A stretch of DNA of 35,533 bases from Acidimicrobiaceae bacterium (GCA_027306605.1 DAHUZK010000009.1:1-35533); one strand, 5' to 3'; numbered from the stretch's first letter, positions 24,620 through 32,445 are shown. Program-made: numbers and translations. Notes: generated from the letters alone by a model not told the origin.

Positions 24620-25585
24620 TCACGATCCTGCCGGGAGCGGACCGGGAGCGCCGTCTGGGCCCTCCTGGTTCGCCCGCATGGAGACGATGCGCACCGCCTC
24701 GTTGAAGTCGCCGAGGGCGGCGCCGTCGCCGGGATCGGGTACGGCCCCGCGCTCGTAGGCCGGGTCCCCCGGGAGCACGATGCGCATGCCGTTGCCGTCG
24801 GGCACCACCCGCGGCTCGATGGCCGGGACCGCGCTCGAAGCGGCCTCCGCCGCGTCGAGCAACTCGGTGCTGGTGGCGAAACGGCCGATGGCCTGAAGGT
24901 TGCGGATGGTGGGGAAGATGATCTCGATCTCGCCCGCGCGGTGGCGAGCCAGGGCGTCGTGGGGCGAGATCCACACGTCGGCGATGGTCTCGCCGGCGTC
25001 GTGCGCCGCCCTCTGCCCCGGAGGGGCGGCGGCCACGAAGAAGCGGGTGTCGTAGCGACGGGGGGCGCCCTGCGGCGTGACCCAGTGCGCGAAGTAGTGA
25101 ATGTCAGCCACGTTGAGACGCAGTCGCTCGTCGTGGCACAGATCGAGGAATCGGCGCGTGCCGGCGTTCACGGCGACACGCTCGGCGGCCAGGCGCGCCT
25201 CCTCCTCGGGATCGCCGTCCAGCAGGTCCGGGCCGCCCTCGCGCCGCGCCAGCAGGAGGCCCGCCTCCTCGAACGTCTCCCGCACGACCGCCACCCAGTA
25301 GGCGAGCCCGCCGGAGGCGACGCCGAGGAGCGCGCTGGCCTCGGCGTCGCTCCGCCCCGCGCAACACGCCTCGGCCTCGGAGCCCCCGTCGTGCAGGTCC
25401 ACCGCGCCACCGGGGAACACGTAGGCACCCCCGACGAAGTCCGAGCTCAGGTTCCGCCGCACCATGAGCACCTCGATGGTCGTCCCGCCCGAGGACACCG
25501 GGGCGTCACGCACGAGCATGACCGTCGCCGCCGGGCGGATCCGGACGGCGTCAGGGGAACTGGAAGGTGAGACCGATGGAGGCAC
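24620..25585 (-). CDS. NUDIX hydrolase, NUDT19-like with a split box
   Basis: The 321-residue product shows the beginning of a NUDIX domain (RIRPAATVMLVRD, MVRRNLSSDFVGGAYVFPGG) and the second half of the box as AVVRETFEEAGLLLAR. The halves are separated by about 40 residues (DLHDGG ... GLAYWV), as in the NUDT19/RP2 group, which hydrolyses CoA esters or related diphosphates. The last part (about 215-300) is less conserved. The frame continues upstream to 25648, but the GTG at 25585 is preferred. A TACCGT box lies exactly seven nucleotides before it, and the longer version has a proline-rich start without support. It is transcribed away from the DUF929-like gene. Confidence 0.87.
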   Translation of the reverse strand: MPPSVSPSSSPDAVRIRPAATVMLVRDAPVSSGGTTIEVLMVRRNLSSDFVGGAYVFPGGAVDLHDGGSEAEACCAGRSDAEASALLGVASGGLAYWVAVVRETFEEAGLLLARREGGPDLLDGDPEEEARLAAERVAVNAGTRRFLDLCHDERLRLNVADIHYFAHWVTPQGAPRRYDTRFFVAAAPPGQRAAHDAGETIADVWISPHDALARHRAGEIEIIFPTIRNLQAIGRFATSTELLDAAEAASSAVPAIEPRVVPDGNGMRIVLPGDPAYERGAVPDPGDGAALGDFNEAVRIVSMRANQEGPDGAPGPLPAGS

Positions 25586-25592
25586 GCCGCCC

Positions 25593-25598
25593 ACGGTA
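25593..25598 (-). promoter_or_regulatory. -10 box TACCGT of the NUDIX-MBL operon
   Basis: TACCGT on the minus strand, seven nucleotides before GTG 25585, fixes the NUDIX start and forms half of an 86-bp divergent promoter region. Confidence 0.55.
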
Positions 25599-25655
25599 CC
25601 GGCAGGAGGAGGCGGCGCCCCCCGAGGCGGCGTCCCCGGGACGGGCACCCCTGGG

Positions 25656-25661
25656 TAATCT
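25656..25661 (+). promoter_or_regulatory. -10 box TAATCT of the DUF929-like gene
   Basis: TAATCT lies ten nucleotides before the ATG at 25672. The transcript would have a leader of only a few bases. Confidence 0.5.
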
Positions 25662-25671
25662 GACCCACTTC

Positions 25672-26574
25672 ATGAGCCAGTCCGCGCCCGAACTCGCGCC
25701 GGCCCTCGCACCGCGAAGGATGCCGCGCCGCTACTTCGCCCTCGGGCTGATCGTCGTGGCCATCGTGTTGCTGGGCACACTGGTGATCGTGCGGGACATC
25801 TCGGGTCCGAGCACAACCTCGACCGTCGAGCAGTTCTCGCCGGCGTCCTCTTCACTCCTCTCCACCATGGAGCAGGTGCCGGCGTCCGTCTTCGACACCG
25901 TCGGCATCGACTCGCCCGACATTCCGGTGACGGCGCCCCATGCCGTCGGTACCGGAGGTGCGCCGTTGTGGGCGTCCACACAGGGGGGCACACGGGCCAA
26001 GCCCGTCGTCTTCTTCTACGGCGCCGAGTTCGCGCCCTACGCCGCCGTCGAGCGCTGGCCGCTCGTCCTCGCGCTCTCGCGATTCGGCACGTTCCACCAA
26101 CTGGGCCTCACGCAGTCGAGCGGCACCAGCGCCTTCGCCAACCTCTCGACGTTCACGTTCTGGCAGTCGTCGTACTCCAGCAAGTACGTCGACCTCCAAA
26201 CGATCGAGCGCTACGGCTCGTTGAACCCCACCGGGGCCCGCTACCTCGGGCTCCAGCACCCCGATGCCCGGCAGGCCGCGGCCGTCGCCGGTTACGGGGC
26301 GGGGCGAACCACCTTCGGCTTTCTCGACATCGCCAACCGCTGGGCGCTCACCGGTGCCGGGTTCTCGCCCACCGCGCTGGCCGGACTGACACAGGACCAG
26401 ATCGCGGGGTATCTCGCCACGCCGGCGGTGCCGCTGACCCAAGCGGTCGTGGCGGCGGCCAACGAGATCACGGCGTCCATCTGCTCGGTCACCGGTGACC
26501 GACCCGGCGCGGTGTGCGACAGCCGCGGCGTGCTGGCAGCGGACACCCTGTTGCGGATCGCGCCCCCGCACTGA
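25672..26574 (+). CDS. membrane-anchored DUF929-like thioredoxin-fold protein without its CxxC motif
   Basis: The 300-residue protein starts with a cytoplasmic basic segment (RRMPRRYFA) and one transmembrane helix (LGLIVVAIVLLGTLVIV, about residues 24-40), with the remainder outside. The external domain fits DUF929: KPVVFFYGAEFAPYAAVERW, then LVLALSRFGTFHQLGL, then STFTFWQSSYSSKYV. In that family the first segment normally reads EYCPYCAAERW, a thioredoxin-like CxxC. Here both cysteines are alanine (APYA). Two other cysteines, in SICSVTGDRPGAVC, lie about 35 residues from the end and could make a structural disulfide. Disulfide exchange is therefore unlikely. Start ATG 25672 follows its -10 box. 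Confidence 0.85.
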   Translation: MSQSAPELAPALAPRRMPRRYFALGLIVVAIVLLGTLVIVRDISGPSTTSTVEQFSPASSSLLSTMEQVPASVFDTVGIDSPDIPVTAPHAVGTGGAPLWASTQGGTRAKPVVFFYGAEFAPYAAVERWPLVLALSRFGTFHQLGLTQSSGTSAFANLSTFTFWQSSYSSKYVDLQTIERYGSLNPTGARYLGLQHPDARQAAAVAGYGAGRTTFGFLDIANRWALTGAGFSPTALAGLTQDQIAGYLATPAVPLTQAVVAAANEITASICSVTGDRPGAVCDSRGVLAADTLLRIAPPH

Positions 26575-26653
26575 CCACCGCCTGCACGCTCACCACCGCC
26601 CGCACGCCCCCGTCAGCGGCCCGCTCGGCCTTCTCGGCCGTGTGGGTGACCGG

Positions 26654-26911
26654 TCAGCTGGCGCGTCGGTCGAGCATGAGCTTGCGCTCGACCTCGTTCA
26701 TCCCGCCCCAGATGCCGTGCGGCTCGCGAATCCGGATGGCGTAGTCAAGACATTCGCAGCGCACGTGGCACTGCTCGCAGATCGCCTTGGCTCGGACCTC
26801 GCGGGAGGCCTTCTCCTCCTTGCGTTCGGCATGGGACGGCGGAAAGAACACGGCGGCCTGCGGCCCCCGACACGCAGCCTTCAACTGCCACATCTCTGAT
26901 CCCTGGCGCAT
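26654..26911 (-). CDS. WhiB-family [4Fe-4S] transcriptional regulator
   Basis: The 85-residue product has the four cluster cysteines C14, C45, C48 and C54 (CRG, then CEQCHVRCEC; C52 is extra). The G[VI]WGG turn is GIWGGMNEVER, followed by a basic tail (RKLMLDRRAS). Such proteins bind sigma-A region 4 and sense oxygen or NO through the cluster. The ATG at 26911 has a G-rich segment upstream; a second ATG at 26893 would also keep C14. It diverges from the ArsA-type ATPase pair, the same neighbourhood as mycobacterial whiB4 (Rv3681c) beside Rv3680-Rv3679, so a WhiB4 relation is plausible by position only. Confidence 0.92.
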   Translation of the reverse strand: MRQGSEMWQLKAACRGPQAAVFFPPSHAERKEEKASREVRAKAICEQCHVRCECLDYAIRIREPHGIWGGMNEVERKLMLDRRAS

Positions 26912-27038
26912 CGAAACCCCCCGTTTGGGCCCTTCTGAACTCCCCCGGCGGTCAAGCTATCCCCGGCGACGCTCGCCGGACAAGGGTCTTGACCAGGGAT
27001 TCTGCGCGGTCACCGGCTGGATCGAGGGGGCTGCCAAC

Positions 27039-27044
27039 TACGCT
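27039..27044 (+). promoter_or_regulatory. -10 box TACGCT of the ArsA-type operon
   Basis: TACGCT lies nine nucleotides before the ATG at 27054, giving a near-leaderless transcript. Confidence 0.45.
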
Positions 27045-27053
27045 CGGCCCCGC

Positions 27054-28025
27054 ATGGACGTGGAGACCTTCTGCACAGAGAGCCACGTCATCGTCGTCGC
27101 CGGCAAGGGCGGCGTGGGCAAGACCACGATGAGCGCGGCGCTGGCCACCATGGCGGCCGAGGCCGGCAAGTCGGTGCTCATCGTGGAGCTCGAGGGCAAG
27201 TCGGGCATCACCACCGCCTTCGGCCGGCGTGAGGACCTGGGCTACGAGGAAGTGGTCATGACGCAGCCGGCGGGGTTGGCGGGCTCGGTCCGGGCCCGGA
27301 GGCTCACCCCCGACGACGCCCTCATCGAGTACCTCGAGGACCACGGCCTGGGGCGGGTGTCACGGCGGCTCGCCCGCTCGGGGCTGATCGACGTGGTGTC
27401 GACAGCGATCCCGGGCATCCGCGACGTGCTCGTCCTGGGCAAGGTGAAGCAGCTCGAACGCGCCGAGGTCGCCGACCTGATCGTGGTGGACGCGCCGGCC
27501 ACCGGGCACGCCATCACCTTCTTGACCTCGGCCAGCGGCCTGGTGAACGCCGCCCGGGGCGGCCCGCTGCGCGTCCAGGCCCAGGACGTCGTCGACCTGC
27601 TGAGCGACCCCGCCCGTTGCCGGGTGGTCCTCGTGACCCTGCCCGAGGAGTTGCCCGTGTCCGAGACGATCGAGTCGGCTTACACCCTCGAGGACAAGGC
27701 CGGGGTGCAGCTGGGCCCCGTCATCGTCAACGCCTGCGACCCCGACCCCGTCGGTCTGGACCGGCCGGCGGCCGAGGTGGCCGCGGCGGCGGGCGTGGCC
27801 GTCGATCCGGACCACCTCGAGGCCCTGGAACAGGCCCGCCGCTTCCGGCTGGACCGCCATGCCGTCTCGGCCGAGCAGGTCGAGCGGCTCCGTCGCGAAC
27901 TGCCGCTCCCCCACCTTCTCGTCCCGGCTCTCGACACCGAGTCCATCGGACCGGAGCAGACGCGGGCGCTCGCCGGCGCCCTCGCCGAGTCGGTGCGGGG
28001 CCTGGTGGCGGAGGACGCGTCGTGA
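27054..28025 (+). CDS. ArsA/GET3-family ATPase, first of a pair
   Basis: The 323-residue product has the deviant Walker A AGKGGVGKTTMSAALA (signature K18, P-loop K23), a Walker B-like LIVVDAPATGHAITFL and VLVTLPEELPVSETIE. That places it in the ArsA/TRC40 branch of the SIMIBI ATPases. It matches the mycobacterial Rv3679-type protein in size and neighbourhood. That pair has been linked to oxidative-stress tolerance and to guiding client proteins; no arsenic genes are present here. Starting at ATG 27054 leaves a short leader before the P-loop. The frame upstream to 26787 overlaps whiB and is not used. It overlaps the next gene by GTGA. Confidence 0.92.
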   Translation: MDVETFCTESHVIVVAGKGGVGKTTMSAALATMAAEAGKSVLIVELEGKSGITTAFGRREDLGYEEVVMTQPAGLAGSVRARRLTPDDALIEYLEDHGLGRVSRRLARSGLIDVVSTAIPGIRDVLVLGKVKQLERAEVADLIVVDAPATGHAITFLTSASGLVNAARGGPLRVQAQDVVDLLSDPARCRVVLVTLPEELPVSETIESAYTLEDKAGVQLGPVIVNACDPDPVGLDRPAAEVAAAAGVAVDPDHLEALEQARRFRLDRHAVSAEQVERLRRELPLPHLLVPALDTESIGPEQTRALAGALAESVRGLVAEDAS

Positions 28026-29089
28026 ACGCCGGAACGACCCTGCCCGAGCTGGTGGCCGAGCGCGGCGTCATCGTCTGCTGCGGGTCCGGCGGGGTCGGCA
28101 AGACCACCGTGTCCGCCACCTTCGCTCTGGCCGCCGCCCGGGCCGGCCGCCGTTCCTGCGTGGTGACCGTCGACCCGGCGCGCCGCCTGGCCGACGCCCT
28201 CGGGGTCGAGTCCCTGCCCAACACGCCGACGGAGGTCCACGGCGATTGGCCGGGCCGCCTGCACGCGCTGATGCTGGACTCGAAGGGAACGTTCGACGAC
28301 CTGGTGCTGCGCTACGCCCGCACGCCCGAGCAGGCGGAGTCGATCCTGGCCAACCGGCTCTACCAGAATCTCGCCGGAGCGCTGTCGGGCACGCAGGAGT
28401 ACATGGCGATGGAGAAGCTCTACGAACTGGTGCACTCGCACCAGTTCGACGTCGTGGTGGTCGACACGCCCCCGACCCGCAACGCGCTCGACCTGCTCGA
28501 CGCGCCGCGGCGTCTCACCCGCTTCCTCGAGAACCGGATCTTCCGCACACTGATGGTCCCGACGCGCGTCGGCCTGCGCGCCGTGAGCGTCGCCACCCAG
28601 GCTCTGCTGAAGACGATCTCCAGGGTGGCCGGAGCCGAGATCGTGCAGGACGCTGTCTCCTTCTTCCAGGCCTTCGAGGGAATGGAGGACGGCTTCCGCA
28701 GTCGGGCCTCCGCGGTGCACGAGCTGCTGGCGGAACCGTCCACGGCCTACGTGCTCGTGACCTCCGCCCGTCCCGATGCGGTGACCGAGGCCTCCTTCTT
28801 CGCCGAGAAGCTGACCGAGCGCGACGTCGCCGTCGCGGCGCTGGTGGTCAACCGGATCGCCCCGGCCTTCGGCGACGGGGGTGCGGGCGCCGGCGGGCGC
28901 GCCTCGGAGCTGGAGCCTCTCGAGGCCAACCTGGCGGAGCTCAACGCGGTGGCCGCTCGGGAGGAAGCCGCATTCGCCGGGCTGGCCGAGCAGGTCGCCC
29001 CGGCGCCGGTCGGCCGCATCCCGCTCTTCGGCCAGGACGTCCACGAACTGGGCGGGCTGCAGCGGGCGGCCGATCACCTCTTCGACTGA
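28022..29089 (+). CDS. ArsA/GET3-family ATPase, second of a pair
   Basis: The 355-residue product has the P-loop CCGSGGVGKTTVSATFA (P-loop K27). The signature lysine of the usual GKGG is serine here, as seen in some Rv3680-like members. Further motifs are TVDPARRLADALG, VVVVDTPPTRNALDLLDAP and a helical client-binding-like stretch LTRFLENRIFRTLMVP. It starts with a GTG within the stop of the first ATPase, so the two subunits are made together and probably form a heterodimer, as inferred for Rv3679-Rv3680. The divergent WhiB makes redox or envelope stress the most likely setting. Confidence 0.92.
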   Translation: MNAGTTLPELVAERGVIVCCGSGGVGKTTVSATFALAAARAGRRSCVVTVDPARRLADALGVESLPNTPTEVHGDWPGRLHALMLDSKGTFDDLVLRYARTPEQAESILANRLYQNLAGALSGTQEYMAMEKLYELVHSHQFDVVVVDTPPTRNALDLLDAPRRLTRFLENRIFRTLMVPTRVGLRAVSVATQALLKTISRVAGAEIVQDAVSFFQAFEGMEDGFRSRASAVHELLAEPSTAYVLVTSARPDAVTEASFFAEKLTERDVAVAALVVNRIAPAFGDGGAGAGGRASELEPLEANLAELNAVAAREEAAFAGLAEQVAPAPVGRIPLFGQDVHELGGLQRAADHLFD

Positions 29090-29201
29090 GCGGGTACCGC
29101 GGGCCCCGGGGGGATGTGTTCCGGTCGGACCCGGGCGCGGGATGGTCACCGTGCCGGTCGGAGGCGCCAAACGGGGTTTCCGGGCTCAGGCGATGGTCCG
29201 A

Positions 29202-29207
29202 TAGTGT
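29202..29207 (+). promoter_or_regulatory. -10 box TAGTGT of the receiver gene
   Basis: TAGTGT lies eight nucleotides before GTG 29216. It separates the receiver gene from the ATPase operon that ends at 29089. Confidence 0.5.
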
Positions 29208-29215
29208 CCGCATCC

Positions 29216-29671
29216 GTGCAGACCATCCTGGTCGCCAGCGACGCGCCGACCCTGCGCCGCGAGGTCGAAGCCGTGATCAGCGGTCCCGACGTCGAGGTGG
29301 ACACGGTCACCTCCGGACCCGAGGTGGTGACCTTCGTGGCCGAAGAGGCACCGGACCTGGTCATCGTGGACATGCAGATGGGCAACATGGGCGGGATGGC
29401 CGTCTGCCTCGAGCTGCGCCTCCAGGAGTCCTACGACGCCATGGACCACGTCCCGGTGCTCATGCTGCTGGACCGACGGCCCGACGTCTTCCTGGCCCGC
29501 CGCTCCGGCGCGGAGGGGTGGCTGGTGAAACCGCTCGACCCACTGCGACTCCGGCGCGCCGTGCGCGCCCTGGTCGACGGCGGTACGTTCGCCGACGACT
29601 CCTTCACGCCCGTGCCCGTGCTGGTGGGCGGTGCGCCCCCGCTCCAGGCGGGATCCGAGCCCACCACCTGA
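29216..29671 (+). CDS. single-domain response regulator receiver
   Basis: The 151-residue product is a CheY-like receiver without an output domain. The phosphorylated aspartate is in DLVIVDMQMGNMGGM and the conserved lysine in EGWLVKPLDPLRLRRAV. The acidic residues at the end of strand 1 read ILVASDAP, one acid instead of the usual pair. After the receiver are about 30 residues without clear structure. No sensor kinase gene lies in the window. It may serve as a phosphate relay or bind the polar complex of another system. The leaderless promoter fixes the GTG start at 29216. The CBS gene follows after 11 bp and is probably cotranscribed. Confidence 0.85.
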   Translation: MQTILVASDAPTLRREVEAVISGPDVEVDTVTSGPEVVTFVAEEAPDLVIVDMQMGNMGGMAVCLELRLQESYDAMDHVPVLMLLDRRPDVFLARRSGAEGWLVKPLDPLRLRRAVRALVDGGTFADDSFTPVPVLVGGAPPLQAGSEPTT

Positions 29672-29682
29672 TCCCCTCGGCC

Positions 29683-30729
29683 GTGGCGCGTCGCCGGGAA
29701 CCGACCGAGCCCCCACCGTCGAAGCGGTCACGGCGACGCTGGCGCCGGAGCGATCACGGCCACCTCGACGCACAGGACGAGCCGGCGCTGGAGGTCGAGG
29801 CCTCCGAGCAGGAACGCTTCATCACCGAGGCGCTGGCCGACCTCCGCGAGATGGACGTGCGCGAGGTGATGACACCGCGTGTGGACGTGACGTACCTCAC
29901 CATCCCCGTCCACGCCGACGACATCGCGCGAGCGGTGCGGACATCGGGCCACAGCTGCTTCCCTGTCGTCCACGACGACCTCGACGATCTGGTCGGCATC
30001 CTCTTCGTCAACGACATCTTCCGCACCGGCGGGCGCGGCGGCCGACAGGCTGCGATCGACCGCACCGCGGGCGCCGCGGGCGCCGCGGGCGCAGCGGGCG
30101 CAGCGGGCGCAGCGGGCGCAGAGAACGTTGAAGGCGCGACCGGTCCACGAGACGACCGAAGCCGCGACCGGAACGCCACCGATCCGAGCCCGCTCGAGAT
30201 CTCGCGCAAGGTACGCCAACCCTTCCTCCTGCCCGAGTCGCTCAAGGTCCTGGAGGCGCTGGCAGACATGCGCAAGCACCGGCGCGCGGTGGCGGTGGTC
30301 GTCGACGAGTACGGCGGCGTCGCCGGGCTGCTCACGGTCAAGGACCTCCTGGAGCCGCTGGTCGGCGACCTGCACGACGAGTTCGACGAGGAGGAGGAAG
30401 CCCACATCGTGCGGGTCGACACCACGCGTTGGCTCATCGACGGGCAGACGAACGTCGACGACGTGCGGGAGCGGCTCGTGGTCGACATCCCCGACGGCGA
30501 GTACGTCACGCTGGGCGGCCTTCTCTTCGAGCGCTTCGGGCACATCCCCACCGAAGGTGAGGAGGTCCGCGTCGGGGACTGGAACATGAAGGTGGCCGAG
30601 ATGGACAAACGGCGGGTGGCGCAGGTGGTGGCCACCCGCGTCGGTCCGGTCTCGGATCCGTCGGAGCCCGGAACGAGCGACGACACCACAAGCCAGTCGC
30701 CCGACGGGAACGGGGAAGCGTCCGACTAG
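29683..30729 (+). CDS. CBS-pair/CorC_HlyC-domain protein without the DUF21 membrane domain
   Basis: The 348-residue product starts with a basic segment (RRREPTEPPPSKRSRRRWRR). CBS domain 1 follows (REMDVREVMTPRVDVTYLTI, then CFPVVHDDLDDLVGILFVND), then an Ala-Gly insert, CBS domain 2 (LPESLKVLEALADM, then AVVVDEYGGVAGLLTVKDLL) and the CorC_HlyC transporter-associated domain (WLIDGQTNVDDV, GEYVTLGGLLFERFGHIP). Full-length relatives are CNNM/CorB Mg2+ transporters with an N-terminal DUF21 membrane domain; CorC-like soluble members lack it, as here. It probably regulates a divalent-cation transporter through nucleotide binding at the CBS pair. A GTG at 29683 is chosen 11 bp after the receiver stop. 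Confidence 0.87.
   Translation: MARRREPTEPPPSKRSRRRWRRSDHGHLDAQDEPALEVEASEQERFITEALADLREMDVREVMTPRVDVTYLTIPVHADDIARAVRTSGHSCFPVVHDDLDDLVGILFVNDIFRTGGRGGRQAAIDRTAGAAGAAGAAGAAGAAGAENVEGATGPRDDRSRDRNATDPSPLEISRKVRQPFLLPESLKVLEALADMRKHRRAVAVVVDEYGGVAGLLTVKDLLEPLVGDLHDEFDEEEEAHIVRVDTTRWLIDGQTNVDDVRERLVVDIPDGEYVTLGGLLFERFGHIPTEGEEVRVGDWNMKVAEMDKRRVAQVVATRVGPVSDPSEPGTSDDTTSQSPDGNGEASD
30067..30120 (+). repeat. 9-bp tandem repeat inside the CBS gene
   Basis: Six copies of GCGGGCGC[C/A] encode AGA repeated between the two CBS domains. The length is in frame, so copy-number change would alter only the linker of the CBS pair. Confidence 0.85.
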
Positions 30730-30767
30730 GGCGCGGTAGTGTGGATGTGGCCTCCTGCGGGGGGTGA

Positions 30768-30842
30768 CGGGCTGTGGCGCAGCTTGGTTAGCGCGCTGCG
30801 TTCGGGACGCAGAGGTCCCCGGTTCAAATCCGGGCAGCCCGA
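30768..30842 (+). tRNA. tRNA-Pro (anticodon CGG)
   Basis: A full cloverleaf is visible: acceptor CGGGCTG/CAGCCCG, D arm GCGC/GCGC, anticodon stem CTGCG/CGCAG with loop TTCGGGA (anticodon CGG), T arm CCCGG-TTCAAAT-CCGGG and discriminator A. CCA is not encoded. A TAGTGT box at 30737 could drive it. Its 3' end faces an integrase gene 109 bp away. Confidence 0.95.
30800..30842. other. presumed att core: 3' half of tRNA-Pro
   Basis: Tyrosine integrases of actinobacterial elements usually recombine within the anticodon-to-3'-end part of a tRNA gene and restore it. The int gene lies just downstream in the expected orientation. The exact core cannot be drawn because no second copy of this segment is present to the right. 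Confidence 0.5.
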
Positions 30843-30856
30843 CTCGAAAGGCCCTG

Positions 30857-30919
30857 GTCAGAGGGGTATCTGACGAATCAACGATTAGCGCACCGGAGAA
30901 TTGGCGCGCAAATGGCGCG
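30857..30919. other. candidate integrase arm-site region
   Basis: Between tRNA-Pro and int lie an inverted pair GTCAG/CTGAC (30857-30874, loop of 8) and a direct repeat TGGCGCG at 30902 and 30913. Short repeats beside the core site are typical of arm-binding sites of tyrosine integrases. No gene fits in this gap. Confidence 0.35.
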
Positions 30920-30951
30920 GAACAATTTCGAGTGCCGGCGTCTCGAGCGGT

Positions 30952-32079
30952 TCAGGACCCGGCCGGCGCGCCCGTGCCGCCGGTCGGGAAGAAGCGCTCG
31001 CCGATACGGTCGGCGGCCTCACGGTCCACCGCTGCCGGCGCCGAGGCATAGATGGCGAGGGTCACTCTCGGATCGGCATGGCCGAGACGGGTCTGCGCCG
31101 TCTTCACGTCGACACCTTCGACGACGAGAGTCGTGGCGTTCAGCCGCCGGAGGTCGTGGAAGCCCGCACCGGCACACCCGGCGGCCGCCGTGGCCGGTTC
31201 CCACACCCGGCGTCGCCAGTTCGAGTAGCGCAGGGCTCCGCCCTCGTCGTCGGTGAACACGAGCGCGTGAGGATCGTCGTCGCCCAGGCCCTCGCGCTCG
31301 AGGTGCGCCGCCACCATGGCGCCAACGAAGTCGGGCATGAACATGGTGCGCCCGCTGGCCTTGGACTTGGGTGGGGCAAAGACGTTGCGGCCGCCGATAC
31401 CCCGTGTCAGTCCCTCGGCGACGGACAGACGACCCTCGTCGAGGTCAATCCGGCCGACGCGCAACGCCGCCACCTCCGACCAGCGCAGCCCGAGAGTGGC
31501 GCCGATCCAGACCATGGCCCGGTACCGCTCCGGCAGCTGGGCCGAGATACGCCCGACGTCCTCGGGCGTCAGGTCGTGGCGACGGGTGGCGTCGATCGAG
31601 GGAAGCACGATGTTGCGACACGGGGTCCGGGCCAGCCAGTCGTTGCGCACGGCGTAGCCGAACATGGCCCGGAGGACCTCGTAGTTGCGCTTCACCGTGC
31701 GCGGAGCCTGGGTGGTTCGCCAGCCGTTGACCAGGCGCTGGACGTCAGCCGGCACGACCCGCTCGATCCGCTGTTCGCCGATGACCGGAAGCACGTGCAG
31801 CCGCAGGCTCCCCTCCTCCCGCGCACTGGTGGACTCACGTTTGCCGGGGTTCGAGGCGATCCACTCCTCGGCGAGTTCGCGTACCCGCAAACGCCCGCCG
31901 AACGGATCGATCCACACGCCACGGCGGATGTCGGATTCGACAGCGGACAGAAACGCCCCGGCATCGCTCTTCGTCCGAAACGTGGTCGGTGCGACGTGAC
32001 GACGTCCGTTGTGCCAGTAGCTGGCCTCGTAAACCCGGCCGCGGGCCCGGATGCTGCCGAAGCGACGTGCCGGAGACAT
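30952..32079 (-). CDS. int: tyrosine recombinase/integrase
   Basis: The 375-residue protein is expected to recombine the element with the tRNA-Pro site. An N-terminal segment (SIRARGRVYEASYWHNGRR) is the arm-binding, DNA-reading domain. Residues 60-150 are the core-binding helices (LAEEWIASNP, RTVKRNYEVLRAMFGYAV). The catalytic domain carries R199 (LGLRWSEVAAL), K238/K240 (PPKSKASGR), H308-R311 (FHDLRR), H334 (RLGHADP) and nucleophile Y344 (LAIYAS). All active-site residues are present, so it should be functional. The ATG at 32079 lies three bases after the xis stop and has no ribosome binding site of its own, so translation is coupled to xis. Confidence 0.95.
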   Translation of the reverse strand: MSPARRFGSIRARGRVYEASYWHNGRRHVAPTTFRTKSDAGAFLSAVESDIRRGVWIDPFGGRLRVRELAEEWIASNPGKRESTSAREEGSLRLHVLPVIGEQRIERVVPADVQRLVNGWRTTQAPRTVKRNYEVLRAMFGYAVRNDWLARTPCRNIVLPSIDATRRHDLTPEDVGRISAQLPERYRAMVWIGATLGLRWSEVAALRVGRIDLDEGRLSVAEGLTRGIGGRNVFAPPKSKASGRTMFMPDFVGAMVAAHLEREGLGDDDPHALVFTDDEGGALRYSNWRRRVWEPATAAAGCAGAGFHDLRRLNATTLVVEGVDVKTAQTRLGHADPRVTLAIYASAPAAVDREAADRIGERFFPTGGTGAPAGS

Positions 32080-32082
32080 GGC

Positions 32083-32445
32083 CTATGCCGTCCTTCGCTG
32101 AGATCGCTGACGATCCCGTGCGGTGGTCGATCGGCCAAACGTCGTCCGTCGGCGCCGGGCGGCTCTTGCCAAAGCGGCCGGATCCACGACAGCGATGCGG
32201 TGGTCCTCGATCCAGTGCTCGATCTCGTGGCCGTCGAAGCGGACGAAACGGCCCACCTTGACAATCGGGATACGCCGCTCGTCGGCTAGTCGGCGCACGT
32301 GGCGCTGGCTCGTGCCCAATCGGAGCGCGACATCGTCAAGGGTCAGGAGCGCCCCCGACGGCCGATGGTCGCCACAGCGGGGACAACGCAACGTGGCGCT
32401 CACCGAACGAGCACTGCCGGTACCGGCTTGTCTTTCCTGGCTCAC
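32083..32445 (-). CDS. xis: excisionase-like MerR/HTH_17 DNA-binding protein
   Basis: The 120-residue product starts with a possible zinc-knuckle pair CPRCGDHRPSG (residues 21-24). A helix-turn-helix follows (LLTLDDVALRLGTSQRHVRR, then LADERRIPIVKVGRFVRFDG, then HEIEHWIEDH) of the excisionase/MerR type seen next to integrases, and then a basic tail. By location it would bend DNA at the att site and steer the integrase to excision. The GTG at 32445 is preceded by AAGGAG at 6 nt and overlaps the rep stop by 4 bp. Two cysteines alone do not prove a zinc site. Confidence 0.9.
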   Translation of the reverse strand: MSQERQAGTGSARSVSATLRCPRCGDHRPSGALLTLDDVALRLGTSQRHVRRLADERRIPIVKVGRFVRFDGHEIEHWIEDHRIAVVDPAALARAARRRRTTFGRSTTARDRQRSQRRTA

